Under the pieces are notes generated by a model. That model made no database searches, was not told where the DNA came from, and saw nothing but the letters and a program-made list of their open reading frames with translations. From contig CAZAWR010000003.1 in NCBI GenBank assembly GCA_964488865.1, forward strand, positions 164,655 through 228,654: DNA of 64,000 nt. Reading direction: 5' to 3'. Positions 16,131 to 25,800 of this stretch are shown in pieces. The position numbers and the translations under genes are program-made. The stretch comes from MWCO01 sp964488865 (lineage in GTDB: Bacteria > Myxococcota_A > Polyangia > Polyangiales > Polyangiaceae). Each line of letters begins with the position of its first letter. Within the stretch, counting starts at the first letter, position 1.

Positions 16131-16511
16131 ATGGCACGTATTGCAGGTGTTGACCTTCCGCGGCGCAAGCACATCGTGTACGCGCTGCCGTACATCTACG
16201 GTATCGGACACAAGCTGGCTCGCGACATCTGCGCGAAGGCGCAGGTGACCCCGTCCAAGCGGGTCGATGAGCTTGCGGAGTCCGAGATCAAGGCGATCCG
16301 CGACGTCATCGACGGAGAGTACAAGGTCGAAGGCGACCTTCGCCGCGAGGTCCAGATGAACATCAAGCGATTGATGGACCTGGGCTGTTACCGGGGGCTG
16401 AGGCATCGTCGTGGGCTTCCCACGCGAGGCCAGCGCACCCACACGAACGCCCGCACCCGCAAGGGACCGCGCAAGGGCATGATCTCACGCTCCCGTGCCA
16501 AGAAGAACTAG
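16131..16511 (+). CDS. rpsM: Ribosomal protein uS13
   Basis: Small-subunit head protein S13 (126 residues) that bridges to L5 and P-site tRNA. MARIAGVDLPRRKHIVYALPYIYGIG and the C-terminal GLRHRRGLPTRGQRTHTNARTRKGPRK are conserved. First gene of the rpsM-rpsK-rpsD-rpoA-rplQ block. Confidence 0.97.
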   Translation: MARIAGVDLPRRKHIVYALPYIYGIGHKLARDICAKAQVTPSKRVDELAESEIKAIRDVIDGEYKVEGDLRREVQMNIKRLMDLGCYRGLRHRRGLPTRGQRTHTNARTRKGPRKGMISRSRAKKN

Positions 16512-16526
16512 ACGGAGTACCTCGCG

Positions 16527-16934
16527 ATGAGTACGACGAAGGCCCGCGGCAAGGGCGTCAAGCAGAAGAAGAAGAAGGTCAAGAAGAACATCGGCACTGG
16601 GATTGCCCATATCCAGTCGACGTTCAACAACACCATCGTGACGATCAGCGACGTCAACGGCAACGTGATTTCGTGGTCGAGCGCAGGGTCGAGGGGGTTC
16701 AAGGGCTCCCGCAAGTCGACCCCGTTTGCCGCGCAGCTCGCCGCCGAAGAAGCCGCCCGACGTGCGATGGAACACGGCATGCGCTCCATCGCCGTGTTCG
16801 TCAAGGGACCGGGAGCAGGTCGGGAGAGCGCGTTGCGCGCCCTCCAGTCCACCGGCTTCAGAGTCACCCTGATTCGCGACGTAACCCCGATTCCCCACAA
16901 CGGATGCCGCCCGCCCAAGCGGCGTCGCGTGTGA
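16527..16934 (+). CDS. rpsK: Ribosomal protein uS11
   Basis: Small-subunit platform protein S11 (135 residues). GIAHIQSTFNNTIVTISDVNGN and the C-terminal RDVTPIPHNGCRPPKRRRV are diagnostic. The N-terminus carries a short Lys-rich extension (KGVKQKKKKVKKN). Confidence 0.97.
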   Translation: MSTTKARGKGVKQKKKKVKKNIGTGIAHIQSTFNNTIVTISDVNGNVISWSSAGSRGFKGSRKSTPFAAQLAAEEAARRAMEHGMRSIAVFVKGPGAGRESALRALQSTGFRVTLIRDVTPIPHNGCRPPKRRRV

Positions 16935-16952
16935 TCGGTAGAGGACCTACCC

Positions 16953-17582
16953 ATGGCTCGATACATCGGCCCCGTTTGTAAGCTCTGCCGTCGTGAAGGC
17001 GAAAAGCTCTTCCTCAAGGCTGAGCGCTGCCAGACCGAGAAGTGCGCCTTCACGCGCCGTCCCTATCCCCCGGGGCAGCACGGCCAGGGGCGCATCAAGA
17101 TGAGTGAGTACGCGATCCGTCTGCGTGAAAAGCAGAAGGTTCGTCGCGTCTACGGCGTCCAGGAGCGACAGTTCCGGCTCTACTACGACCGCGCGAACCG
17201 TATGCGCGGCGGCACGGGCGAGCAGATGCTTGCCCTGCTCGAGCGACGCCTCGACTCCGCCGTCTACCGGGTGGGCTTTGGAGCGACGCGCCGGGAAGCG
17301 CGCCAGCTCGTGAAGCACAATCACATCCTGGTCAATGGCCGTCGCGTCAACATCCCCAGCTACGTTCTGCGCGTCGGCGACAAGGTCGAGGTGCGCGAGC
17401 GCAGCCGGAAGCTCAAGCTCCTCGAGTCCGCCATCGCCCAGGCCGAAGCGCGCCCGAGCCCCGGCTGGATGGAGCTCGACCGTGGAGCCTTCTCCGCCGT
17501 CGTCAAGTCCAACCCCCTGCGGGAGGAGCTCAACGAGCCGGCCATCCGCGAGCAGCTGATCGTCGAGTACTATTCACGTTAG
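16953..17582 (+). CDS. rpsD: Ribosomal protein uS4, zinc-binding type
   Basis: Small-subunit assembly protein S4 (209 residues). The N-terminal zinc site is intact with four cysteines (CKLC and CQTEKC), and the S4 RNA-binding domain shows LERRLDSAVYRVGF and QLVKHNHILVNGRRVNIPSY. Normal length. A 106-base gap separates it from rpoA, room for an internal promoter. Confidence 0.97.
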   Translation: MARYIGPVCKLCRREGEKLFLKAERCQTEKCAFTRRPYPPGQHGQGRIKMSEYAIRLREKQKVRRVYGVQERQFRLYYDRANRMRGGTGEQMLALLERRLDSAVYRVGFGATRREARQLVKHNHILVNGRRVNIPSYVLRVGDKVEVRERSRKLKLLESAIAQAEARPSPGWMELDRGAFSAVVKSNPLREELNEPAIREQLIVEYYSR

Positions 17583-17688
17583 TCGACACCGCCTGACGTA
17601 CGCGGGCAGGGAACGGGTCGCCTTGGACGAGCGGATTCGACGAGGCGACTGAGATTCCCGCGCGAACCTTCCACGAGGAGAGGCACTG

Positions 17689-18711
17689 ATGGAACATCTC
17701 ATCACGCGCAACTGGCGCGACCTGATTCGACCCAAAGCGATCCAGATCGACATGGACTCGCGCACGGACTTCTACGCCAAGTTCACTTGCGAGCCCCTCG
17801 AGCGAGGGTTCGGCATCACAGTGGGCAACTCCCTGCGCCGCGTCCTGTTGTCGTCGCTGCAGGGTGCGGCCGCCACGGCGATTCGCATCGACGGTGCGTT
17901 GCACGAGTTCACGACCATCACGGACGTGGTGGAAGACGTGAGCGACATCATCTTGAACATCAAGGAAGTGGTGTTCAAGGCGAACAAGATCGACAGCTTC
18001 ACGGTCCGCATCGACAAAGAGGGGCCTGGGCCAGTTTGCGGGCGTGACATTCGTTTGGTCGATGGGCTCGAGGTGTTGAACCCGGACCATGTGATCGCGG
18101 TGCTCGACAAGCGTGGGCCGTTGTCGATGGAGCTTTCGGTGGGTATCGGCCGCGGGTACGTGCCGGCGGAGCGCAACAAGACGGCGACGATGCCGCTGGG
18201 GACGATCCCGATCGACGCGCTCTTTTCGCCGATCCGGAAGGTCAACTACACGGTACAGAACGCTCGTGTCGGCCAGGTCACGGACTACGACAAGCTCGTG
18301 CTCGAGGTCTGGACGAACGGCGCCGTGCGTCCCGAGGACGCGGTCGCCTTCGCGGCCAAGATCCTGAAGGAGCAGCTCTCGATCTTCATCAACTTCGAGG
18401 AGACCGAGGAGACATCGTACTCCGCACCGACCGATGACGAGGAGCCCGTCAACGAGAACCTCTTCCGGTCCGTGGATGAGCTGGAGCTCAGCGTTCGGTC
18501 CGCGAACTGCTTGCAGAACGCCAACATCACGCTCATCGGTGAGCTGGTTCAGCGCACCGAGCAGGACATGCTCAAGACCAAGAACTTCGGTCGCAAGTCG
18601 CTCAAGGAGATCAAAGAGATCCTCGCGAGCATGGGCTTGTCCCTCGGGTTGAAGATCGACAACTGGCCGCAGCTTTTGGAGCGCTGGAAGGCTCAGCAGA
18701 GCCAGAACTAA
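17689..18711 (+). CDS. rpoA: RNA polymerase subunit alpha
   Basis: Alpha subunit (340 residues) that nucleates RNA polymerase assembly and contacts activators. The N-terminal dimerisation domain has ERGFGITVGNSLRRVLLSSL and GRGYVPAERNK; the C-terminal domain (about 255-325) has LELSVRSANCLQNANI, LLKTKNFGRKSLKEI-type helices and a terminal NWPQLLERW. AGGAGAGGCACTG precedes ATG 17689. Confidence 0.98.
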   Translation: MEHLITRNWRDLIRPKAIQIDMDSRTDFYAKFTCEPLERGFGITVGNSLRRVLLSSLQGAAATAIRIDGALHEFTTITDVVEDVSDIILNIKEVVFKANKIDSFTVRIDKEGPGPVCGRDIRLVDGLEVLNPDHVIAVLDKRGPLSMELSVGIGRGYVPAERNKTATMPLGTIPIDALFSPIRKVNYTVQNARVGQVTDYDKLVLEVWTNGAVRPEDAVAFAAKILKEQLSIFINFEETEETSYSAPTDDEEPVNENLFRSVDELELSVRSANCLQNANITLIGELVQRTEQDMLKTKNFGRKSLKEIKEILASMGLSLGLKIDNWPQLLERWKAQQSQN

Positions 18712-18729
18712 ACAAGAGGACAGCTCGCC

Positions 18730-19245
18730 ATGCGTCACTTGAAAGCAGGCCGGAAGTTCGGCCGAAACCCCAGCAGCCGTCGGGCCATGTTCCGGAACCT
18801 GACGGCCAACCTCATCACTCACGAGCGCATCGAGACCACCGACGCGAAGGCCAAGGAGCTGCGTCGTGTGGCCGAGAAGCTCATCACCAAGGCCGTCCGG
18901 CTCGGTGACATCGCCTACGAGAAGCCGGGTGAGAACCCGGACCGTGGGCGTGTTGCCAAGCGTCTCCACGTGGCCCGACAGATTCGCGCGTTCATTCCGA
19001 GGTTCGGAATGTTCGTCAACGAAGAAGGCGTCTCGGAGCGAGTCGACTTGGTCGAGAAGGTCCTCATCGACCTCGCCAAGCGTTTCCAGGGCCGGCCGGG
19101 CGGATACACCCGCATCATCAAGATCGGCCCGCGCCGCGGAGACAACGCCCCCATGTCGCTCATCGAATTCGTGAGCGATGTCGAGGCCGAGCCGGTCGTG
19201 GAAGAGCCCAAGGCCGCAGCAGCGACGGAAGCGAAGAGCGAGTAG
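18730..19245 (+). CDS. rplQ: Ribosomal protein bL17, enlarged
   Basis: Large-subunit protein L17 (171 residues; about 120 is common). MRHLKAGRKFGRNPSSRRAMFRNLTANLITHERIETT and GGYTRIIKIGPRRGDNAPMSLIEFV are conserved. Extra length comes from a longer central segment (about 60-115) and an acidic Glu/Ala/Lys tail. Last gene of the ribosomal operon; a strong terminator follows 26 bases after the stop. Confidence 0.96.
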   Translation: MRHLKAGRKFGRNPSSRRAMFRNLTANLITHERIETTDAKAKELRRVAEKLITKAVRLGDIAYEKPGENPDRGRVAKRLHVARQIRAFIPRFGMFVNEEGVSERVDLVEKVLIDLAKRFQGRPGGYTRIIKIGPRRGDNAPMSLIEFVSDVEAEPVVEEPKAAAATEAKSE

Positions 19246-19271
19246 CTTCCGCAACACTCTCGGCTAGACCA

Positions 19272-19309
19272 CACCCCATGGCTTTCGGGCCGTGGGGTGC
19301 TTTCGTTTG
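19272..19309 (+). terminator. Intrinsic terminator of the ribosomal operon
   Basis: An 11-bp stem, CACCCCATGGC (19272-19282) with GCCGTGGGGTG (19289-19299, one G-T pair), closes a TTTCGG loop and is followed by the T-rich CTTTCGTTT. Position right after rplQ fits rho-independent termination. Confidence 0.85.
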
Positions 19310-19437
19310 GCGTGCCTGGTCGAATGGGCCGCCGAGGGGCCCCACCCACGGTTGGGGTTCAGCCCGCGGTCCAAGCCATCTTCTTGTGGCAGCGCGTGAT
19401 GTGGTGAGCGAGTGAGGGACAGCGGGGGAAGGGACGA

Positions 19438-20232
19438 TCAGGCGTCGCACTCGGAGACGAGGCTGTAGAGCGTGGGAGCGGTGGCGCCTTCGCCGAGCAC
19501 GGGTCCGGTGCCCAGGGGCTCGAGCACGAAGATCGGTGCGTCCTTCCATGCCTCGGCGTTCATGACGCCGAGTGCGAACTTGTCGGTCTTGCCTTCGCGG
19601 GTGACTGTCACGAGGCGGGGTCCCGCCGCCTTGGCGCTCGTGTTCACGATCGTGTACGTCGCCGGGATCGTGCGCCAGCCGACCTCTCCGGTGACTTCGT
19701 CATAGGTGTGCTCGCCCCAAGTGGCCGTGCCGCCAGGGCCGAAGTCGATCTTCACGCCGTAGCCATAGGCCCCCTGCGCGCGAGCCCAGAAGGAAAGACC
19801 CTGGTCGAAGAAGCTCTCCACTCCGGTCCAGTTCTGCCAGTCGGAGTCCTTGATGACGAGCAGCTCCCCCGTGAGGCTCCGCAGGGTCAAGGACGGAGCG
19901 AGCACCTCGCGAAGCGGCGCCGCCCACGGGCTCGTGCGGATCACGTTGCGGAACTCCCCACACGTCATCACCGCCCGCGACGCGTTGTCCGCGATGCCCC
20001 ACTGCAGGCCATTCTGACTCTCGCACACGCCGTTGCGAAGGCGATCCTTCGAGTCGTCGACAGCCTGCTTGTAGTAGGCGAACGCCTCGCCGTAGCTGGC
20101 GCCGCAGGCGGTCACGGCATACTCGTTGGCGTCGGTGGTGTCGTGACCTTCGTCCTCCACGCCGACGGCGCAACCCAGAGCGAGGGGGGCAAGAGCAAGA
20201 GTAAGAGCAAGGGCTGAGGGGAAGGTCTTCAT
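19438..20232 (-). CDS. Hypothetical lipoprotein
   Basis: A 264-residue protein from ATG 20232, preceded by GGGAC. The signal peptide MKTFPSALALTLALAPLALGC carries a clear lipobox. After a short acidic spacer, the mature part has four conserved-looking cysteines (ACGAS, VCES, TCGE, ECDA near the C-terminal end) and many aromatic residues, suggesting a compact disulfide-bonded domain. I recognise no family and no catalytic motif. It stands alone, convergent to the ribosomal operon and transcribed away from the intergenic repeat region. Confidence 0.75.
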   Translation of the reverse strand: MKTFPSALALTLALAPLALGCAVGVEDEGHDTTDANEYAVTACGASYGEAFAYYKQAVDDSKDRLRNGVCESQNGLQWGIADNASRAVMTCGEFRNVIRTSPWAAPLREVLAPSLTLRSLTGELLVIKDSDWQNWTGVESFFDQGLSFWARAQGAYGYGVKIDFGPGGTATWGEHTYDEVTGEVGWRTIPATYTIVNTSAKAAGPRLVTVTREGKTDKFALGVMNAEAWKDAPIFVLEPLGTGPVLGEGATAPTLYSLVSECDA

Positions 20233-20364
20233 TAGTTGTCCCACATTGTGAATGTTTGTAAGGCAAGCGGGGCGTAGCATGGGGGCAAGGGGTGGTCAAT
20301 GGGGGAAAGCGACCCCAGATCCGGAGGCACGCCCCCATCCCAGCCCCCGACAGACGCGACAGAC

Positions 20365-20422
20365 GGGGGAAGGAGCCCCCTCGCGCGCCGCCCACCTCAT
20401 GGGTGGCAAGTCGCCTTGCCAT
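20365..20422 (+). repeat. Dispersed intergenic repeat, family 2, copy 1
   Basis: This 58-base segment begins GGGGGAAGGAGCCC and contains an inverted repeat CCCACC-TCAT-GGGTGG, ending near CGCCTTGCCAT. The segment at 57594-57651 matches at roughly three quarters of positions in the same order. Both copies are intergenic. Confidence 0.55.
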
Positions 20423-20457
20423 TCGCAGAGCAAGATCCAGAGCTTGCTCTCTCGGCC

Positions 20458-20476
20458 CGTCGCTTCGCTCCGGATC
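20458..20476 (+). repeat. Dispersed intergenic repeat, family 1, copy 1
   Basis: CGTCGCTTCGCTCCGGATC occurs identically here, at 41464-41482 (same strand) and at 38167-38185 (opposite strand). All three copies lie outside genes. The conserved flanks (CTCGG before, GG after) extend the match in two of them. Confidence 0.65.
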
Positions 20477-20623
20477 AGGCCACGTTGACGGGGAGCCCAC
20501 GGCCAAACTGGTCAGCAGGGGACCGGGAACCAGGAATTCTGAATGGAGGCGTACTTTCGTTCGCGCCCGCCCGCTCCGAGTCCGTGACCGCGACAGTCAG
20601 ATCGAAGCCGAGAGTGATCCGAT

Positions 20624-22879
20624 TCAGATCATGGCCATGTCAACGTAGGGCAGGCTATCGAACCACGCTTCGCAGCGAGGCAGGCAGCGAGGCAGGCGTC
20701 TTCGGACCCCGATGACGATCCCGGAACGGAAGCGCTGGCAGAGCAAGCCCTTGGATGCCTGCCGCAGGGGGTCATCGCCGGCGAAGCCGACGTGAAGCAA
20801 GTGGTAGCCCTTTCCGACGTGGTCGTTGACGACGCCGTGGATCAGCGCGCGCATTACGGAGGGGGCCATTTCATCGACGGCCACTCGCGTGAGCGTGACC
20901 GTGCGAAGGGCTTCGCCAGCGTGGGGCAGGGGGGGAGCGTGTCGAAACACCTTTCGGCTCACCCCGTACAGCGTGCGAATGCCCGTTCCCACAGGAGAGT
21001 AGCGGAGGATCTGCGTGCGATGAAAGGCGTGCTGATCCCACGCCGCTGCCATGCCCACCAGACGGCGGCCGCTCACGGCTACGTACCACCGGTGGGGCTC
21101 GAGCCCGGGCAACGCCATGTCCTTCTCGAGCCTTTCCGCATTGACCTCGGGAGCGAAGAGGCGTCGTGCGTTGGCCCGTGTGAAGAGGCGGGCCATGTCC
21201 TCGACGTCGTCGAGGCGTGCCTTGCGGATCTCGATGGAGGGCCGAGGGAGTTTGCGAAGCAGCAGGACGTTGACGGCCTCGAAGCGGACGCGGCGGGCTT
21301 CTCCGAACAGCTCGGAGTACCCGGTGTCGACGGTTCGCTGGGCTGGAGCGTTACCGCTCTTCACCAGTCCGAACCCGATCTCGACGTCGTTGGAGAGGAG
21401 CTCGAGGGCGTGGCGGAGTCCGAGCTCGGCGAGGCGATGTCCTCGGTAGGGACGCAAGATGCGGGCGTCGCCCCCGTAGAAGCAGCGTCCCTGGGAGGTT
21501 CCTGTCCAGCCGCGAAGCTCGCCCGTCATGCAGTAGCCGACCAGCGTGTCGTCGTGATGGATGCCCACGTAGTGGTGACGTTCGTAGAGGAGATCGGGCC
21601 ACTGGAAGAAGTTCTGCCCGCGGTCGAAGACGAGGGTGAAGTCGGCTTGGATGGGGCATGCGCGGTTGATCGCCAGCAAGGCCGGTCCTTGCTCGCGTGC
21701 GAGGGGCAGGAAGCGGAAGTGGGGGGGATCGCCGTTGGCCTCAGGCACCGGCTCGGTCACGGACGGCTTGCTGGGGCTTGCTCGGGACGCTTCCTCTCCG
21801 ACGACGCTGCCGCACACGATGGCGTAGAACGGGAAGCGGTCTGTTTCGCGCAAAGCTCGTCCGCGCTCGGGATCGGCGACGATGCGTTGTCGTAGCGATA
21901 CGGGGATGGGGCGACTCACATGGATGTAGCGCCAGACGAAGCGAGCCCCTGGGGCTGCCTTGTCTGCGAGAAGGTGCATTACGCGATCAAAGGCGTCCTG
22001 GCCGAGCCAGTCGGGCAAGTTGGACAGGTGGGCCTTGTCGAAGCCACCGGGCTCGAGGTTCTCGAGGTAGCTCACCAGATCGCTCTGGATGAGCTGCAGA
22101 CGGTCGGCCTGTTCGCGGATCGAGCGAACCCCGTCTTCGGAGAGATAGGCAGGGACGACGTCGACGTTGTGGACGCGTCCGAGCAGGGTGAGCTGCAGGA
22201 GGTGGTTCTGCCACGCGGGGGTTGCGGTACACAGGGCGCGGAAGTGTTGGAAGTACTGCTGTCCCAGGGGAACCTGGGCGTTGCGGTGTTGCAGCGACCG
22301 GGGGTCCATGCCGCGTGAGGAGAAGACCCTGGGATGAAACGCGACATCGAACAGCAAGCGCATGCGCCGGCGATCGAAGTGCGATCGAAACACGTCTTGT
22401 TGTTGATCGATGGAGGTGCACGCGAACAGGGCGTCGAACCCCTTGCGTCCGAGGACGGGCAGGGCGACGCGCACGATGCGTGCGACATATTGTTCGTACC
22501 TGCCGGCCCAGATGGCCCCGGTTTGGACGTAGTTTTTGTTGCGTAGCCAGAAGCGACGGGATGGTTCGGGCAGGGCGGGCAAGAGGTGATGGAGCCAGAC
22601 CATGCGCTGGCTGGCGGGGGCAGGGATGAAGCCGAGGAAGGCGACGGCGTCGCCGCGGTCGAGGGATCGCGTGGCGGCGAGCTTGAGGCGAGTGAGGTGG
22701 AGCTGTGCGGGGTCCACGTCGACTGCATCGACCCTGTTCGCGCCGAGGGCGAGCAAGGACAGGGGCATGTCGCCGGCGCTCGCGATGGACAGGACGCGGT
22801 CGTGGGATGACAGCTCGAGCGCAGCGGACTCGGTCCGTTCGTCTTCCTGGGACAGTCCGAAGTTATAGAGGAAGCTCAT
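20624..22879 (-). CDS. BtaA-like (DUF3419) aminocarboxypropyl transferase fused to two GNAT domains
   Basis: A 751-residue fusion starting at ATG 22879. Residues 1 to about 375 match DUF3419/BtaA, the family that moves the 3-amino-3-carboxypropyl group of S-adenosylmethionine onto diacylglycerol in betaine-lipid synthesis: YNFGLSQEDERTESAALEL, then the SAM-site stretch LSIASAGDMPLSLLALGA and AVDVDPAQLHLTRLKLAA. Residues about 400-560 form a GNAT acetyltransferase-like domain (GDARILRPYRGHRLAELGL acyl-CoA loop), and 570-751 a second, weaker one (IEIRKARLDDVEDMARLF ... LTRVAVDEMA). No BtaB methyltransferase is present, so a betaine lipid is not the expected end product. Start and stop overlap the upstream gene (ATGA), so the two are translated together. 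Confidence 0.8.
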   Translation of the reverse strand: MSFLYNFGLSQEDERTESAALELSSHDRVLSIASAGDMPLSLLALGANRVDAVDVDPAQLHLTRLKLAATRSLDRGDAVAFLGFIPAPASQRMVWLHHLLPALPEPSRRFWLRNKNYVQTGAIWAGRYEQYVARIVRVALPVLGRKGFDALFACTSIDQQQDVFRSHFDRRRMRLLFDVAFHPRVFSSRGMDPRSLQHRNAQVPLGQQYFQHFRALCTATPAWQNHLLQLTLLGRVHNVDVVPAYLSEDGVRSIREQADRLQLIQSDLVSYLENLEPGGFDKAHLSNLPDWLGQDAFDRVMHLLADKAAPGARFVWRYIHVSRPIPVSLRQRIVADPERGRALRETDRFPFYAIVCGSVVGEEASRASPSKPSVTEPVPEANGDPPHFRFLPLAREQGPALLAINRACPIQADFTLVFDRGQNFFQWPDLLYERHHYVGIHHDDTLVGYCMTGELRGWTGTSQGRCFYGGDARILRPYRGHRLAELGLRHALELLSNDVEIGFGLVKSGNAPAQRTVDTGYSELFGEARRVRFEAVNVLLLRKLPRPSIEIRKARLDDVEDMARLFTRANARRLFAPEVNAERLEKDMALPGLEPHRWYVAVSGRRLVGMAAAWDQHAFHRTQILRYSPVGTGIRTLYGVSRKVFRHAPPLPHAGEALRTVTLTRVAVDEMAPSVMRALIHGVVNDHVGKGYHLLHVGFAGDDPLRQASKGLLCQRFRSGIVIGVRRRLPRCLPRCEAWFDSLPYVDMAMI

Positions 22880-25800
22880 CGTTTGATCGTCCCGAGGGCG
22901 AGGGGATCCAGCCAGTCTTGTCGGGCCGCGAGGGCGTCGAGTGCTGCCACGGCGGCGGGGTCGACATCGCCGAGCAGGTGGAGAGCGCGTGCCGCCTCGG
23001 GCTCGAGGCCCAGCAGCATCGCCTCGGCGGCGCAGCAGAAAGCGGTGCCTGGCGGGGAGTGGGAGCTCATGACGAAGTCGGGCTCGGACGGCAGGGACAC
23101 GACGCCTGCGAGGGGGAGGAACCGGACCTGGTTCGCGGAGCGGACGGCGGGAGAGACGGAGCCAGGCACGGAGACATCTCCGATGATCGTCCGATGGGGA
23201 CCGACGTGGTGAGGGAGCAGCAGGGGCTCGGTGGTATTGACGGCCAGAGCGATGACGTTGCAGCGGCGGAGCTCGGACAGGTCGTTGGTGAAGGAGACGT
23301 TGGCCGACTCGGAGAGCGTGGGGCGAAGGGGTTCGAAGTGTTGCGGCGATCTCGACACGAGCACGGCGTGGCGGAAGGGGCGAGGCCCTCGCAGGAGCTG
23401 TCGGCTCAGGGCAGCACCGATGTTTCCCGTGGCGCCCACGACACCGAGGACGGTGTCCTGGTGCGACGGGTCGATGCCGTGTGTGTCGCAGGCGTGCAAG
23501 ATGCGGCGAGCGGCGAGGGCGACGGTGAGGGTGTTGCCGGAGGTGAGGATCGTTCCGGGAGGGGGGCACACGGCGGAGCCGTTGGCGGTGACGATGCTCG
23601 AGTAGGCGCCGAGAGCGATGACTGTGCAGCCGTGCTTGGCGGCGAGGTCGACGGCTCGTTGGACGCGTTCGACGGCGATCGCGTGGTCGTGGCTGCGATG
23701 GAGGGACTCGAGCGTGGCTGCGTCGGCGACGTTGGCGATGGAGAGGAACCAGACGCGATTTTGCAGCAGGTTGCGTCCGAACACGGCGATGGGGTCGAGC
23801 TCGAAGAGGCGCATGAAGCGATGGAAGAGAGCGAGGCGCTGGGTGGGGGAGAGGGCTGCGAGGGAGGGATCGAGAAGGGGCAGCTCGCGCTCGGGGAACA
23901 CGAAGTGGTTGACGAAGCCGACGCGAACCGCGGAAGCCGCGGGAGGATCGAGCTCGGTGAGGATTTTCGGTCCCAGCGATTCGACCCGCGGATGTTCGAC
24001 CTGGTGCTCCTGCTCGACGAGGTGTCCGACGAGGGTGCCGACGTCGCGGTCGCGGAGCACGGTGCCGAGCCACCGGAGGGCCGAGGCGAGGCGATCGATG
24101 GCGTCATCGTCGATGTATGCGCTGGGTTCGATGCGCAGGGTGTTTGGCGCGGACAGCGTGGGAAGGACGCGGATGCGATGTCTGTGGAACAGGGCGCTGG
24201 ACACGAGTTCGCCGAGGTGCTCGTGCTGAACCGCCGCGCGCAGCAGGACGGAGGCGTGGGCGCACGCATCGCGCACTTCGAGGCCGAGCATGAGGCCGCG
24301 TCCCCGAGGCGGACCGAACACGTCGGGGAACTCCTTGTGAACCTGCACGAGCGTGTCCTCGAGCCTTCGCCCTCGTTCTCTGGCGCGAGCGGGCACGTCG
24401 TCGCGATCGATGAGGTCGAGCACCGCGCACGCGACCTCGCAGGACAGGCTGTCGGCGCCGAACGTCGAGGCATAGTGCTCGTCGAACTTCTCCACGTAGC
24501 GGTGTCGTTCGATGAGGACGGCGGAGACCTTGGCGAGCCCGCCGCCGAGGGCTTTGGCGAAGAGGTAGTAGTGTCCTCGTACGCCCTGGGAAGCGAGCCA
24601 CGAGCCTGTTCGCCCGAGACCGCACTGGATCTCGTCGAAGATGAGGGGGAAGTCCTGTCGGCTCAGTGTTTCCAGCAGTTGCCGCGGAATCACGCGCACC
24701 CCGCCTTCGCCTTGCACGGGCTCGACGATCGCCGCGACGATGTCGGAGCACGGCAAGTGCGACGGGTGAACGGCACCGTCGCGGAGCTCTAGCGAGGGCA
24801 GGTCGAACCGGGCATCCTGGACGATGGATTCGATCCTCGGCTCGAGCGCGTCGGGGGACACGATGACCGGAACGATGCGCGACAGGTGCACGTAGGGGAG
24901 GCGGCTTTTTGAAGATCCGAGCGCGGATCGGGCGCCGAGGCTGTGTCCGTGGAAGGCCGACGACACGATGACGATCCGTGGGGTGCGCTCTTCGAGGAGC
25001 CGTCGTCCTTCGTCGATGCAGCGTCGAACGGCACGCGGGTCGAGGCTGCCGCAGGTGCGCTGGAGGTCGCGGTGGTGCTTGCGAAGCCGTTCGGTGCGTT
25101 CGAGCTGGGCGTGAGCGATTGCCATCTCGACGGCTTCGGAGCCGGTGGATCCGAAGCGCACCACGTAGGCGGAGCCTGTGTGCTTGGCGACAGCGGAGAC
25201 GAGGCGTTGTGCGAGCTTTCCCGCGGGTGACTGGGCCGAGCCCTGGTCTCCGATGGGCGGGCGTTCGGAAGCCAGGAACTGGTGCAGGGCTTCGAGGAGC
25301 GCGGGGTGGCGGTGGCCGAGCAGGTTCCCGCCGAACCCACCCACGAAGTCGGTGACGTCGATGCGCTGGCCGTGGTGCTCGTAGGTGAGCGTGTCGCCTC
25401 GGGCCGCGACGAAGTCCACGTCGAGCCGTGCGATGTGGAGCAACTCGCCCCGTCGTGGGCTCGTGAGGCGCGCGCTTCGACTTCGCGTCCACGCTTCCTT
25501 TCGCAAGCGCTCCCGTCCCGGGCCTTCGACGAATTTTCCGGTGAACGACGCGACGAGATTGGCGTGCCGCGCGAGCACCTCGGGGCGGGAGACGTCGCCC
25601 TTGGGCGTGCGAGGCGGTGGCCCCTGCAGACACACGAACCGGGTGACCGTCATGTGCCGGAACTCCATCTCCTCGAGCTCGCCCCTGAGATCTTCCAAGC
25701 GTGCCAGGAGCAGGTCGCGCACGCGACGAACGATCTGCGGGTCGTCCGGCACGGAGCCGCATTGTGCACGGCTGTCCGTCTGTACGAACACGATGGCACC

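Larger units (their letters stand above)
20233..20623. other. Intergenic region with two dispersed repeats
   Basis: No gene is supported here. The region contains a 58-base element (20365-20422) also found near 57594 and a 19-base element (20458-20476) also found at 38167 and 41464. It separates the lipoprotein gene, whose promoter it must hold, from the end of the BtaA-like gene. Confidence 0.55.

Noticed and set aside
22705..24792. A long plus-strand reading frame (about 695 codons) opposite the ligase/aminotransferase gene
   Set aside because: It is the antisense of a gene with full-length family motifs. Its product is Gly/Ala/Glu-rich without domains, as expected in high-GC shadows.
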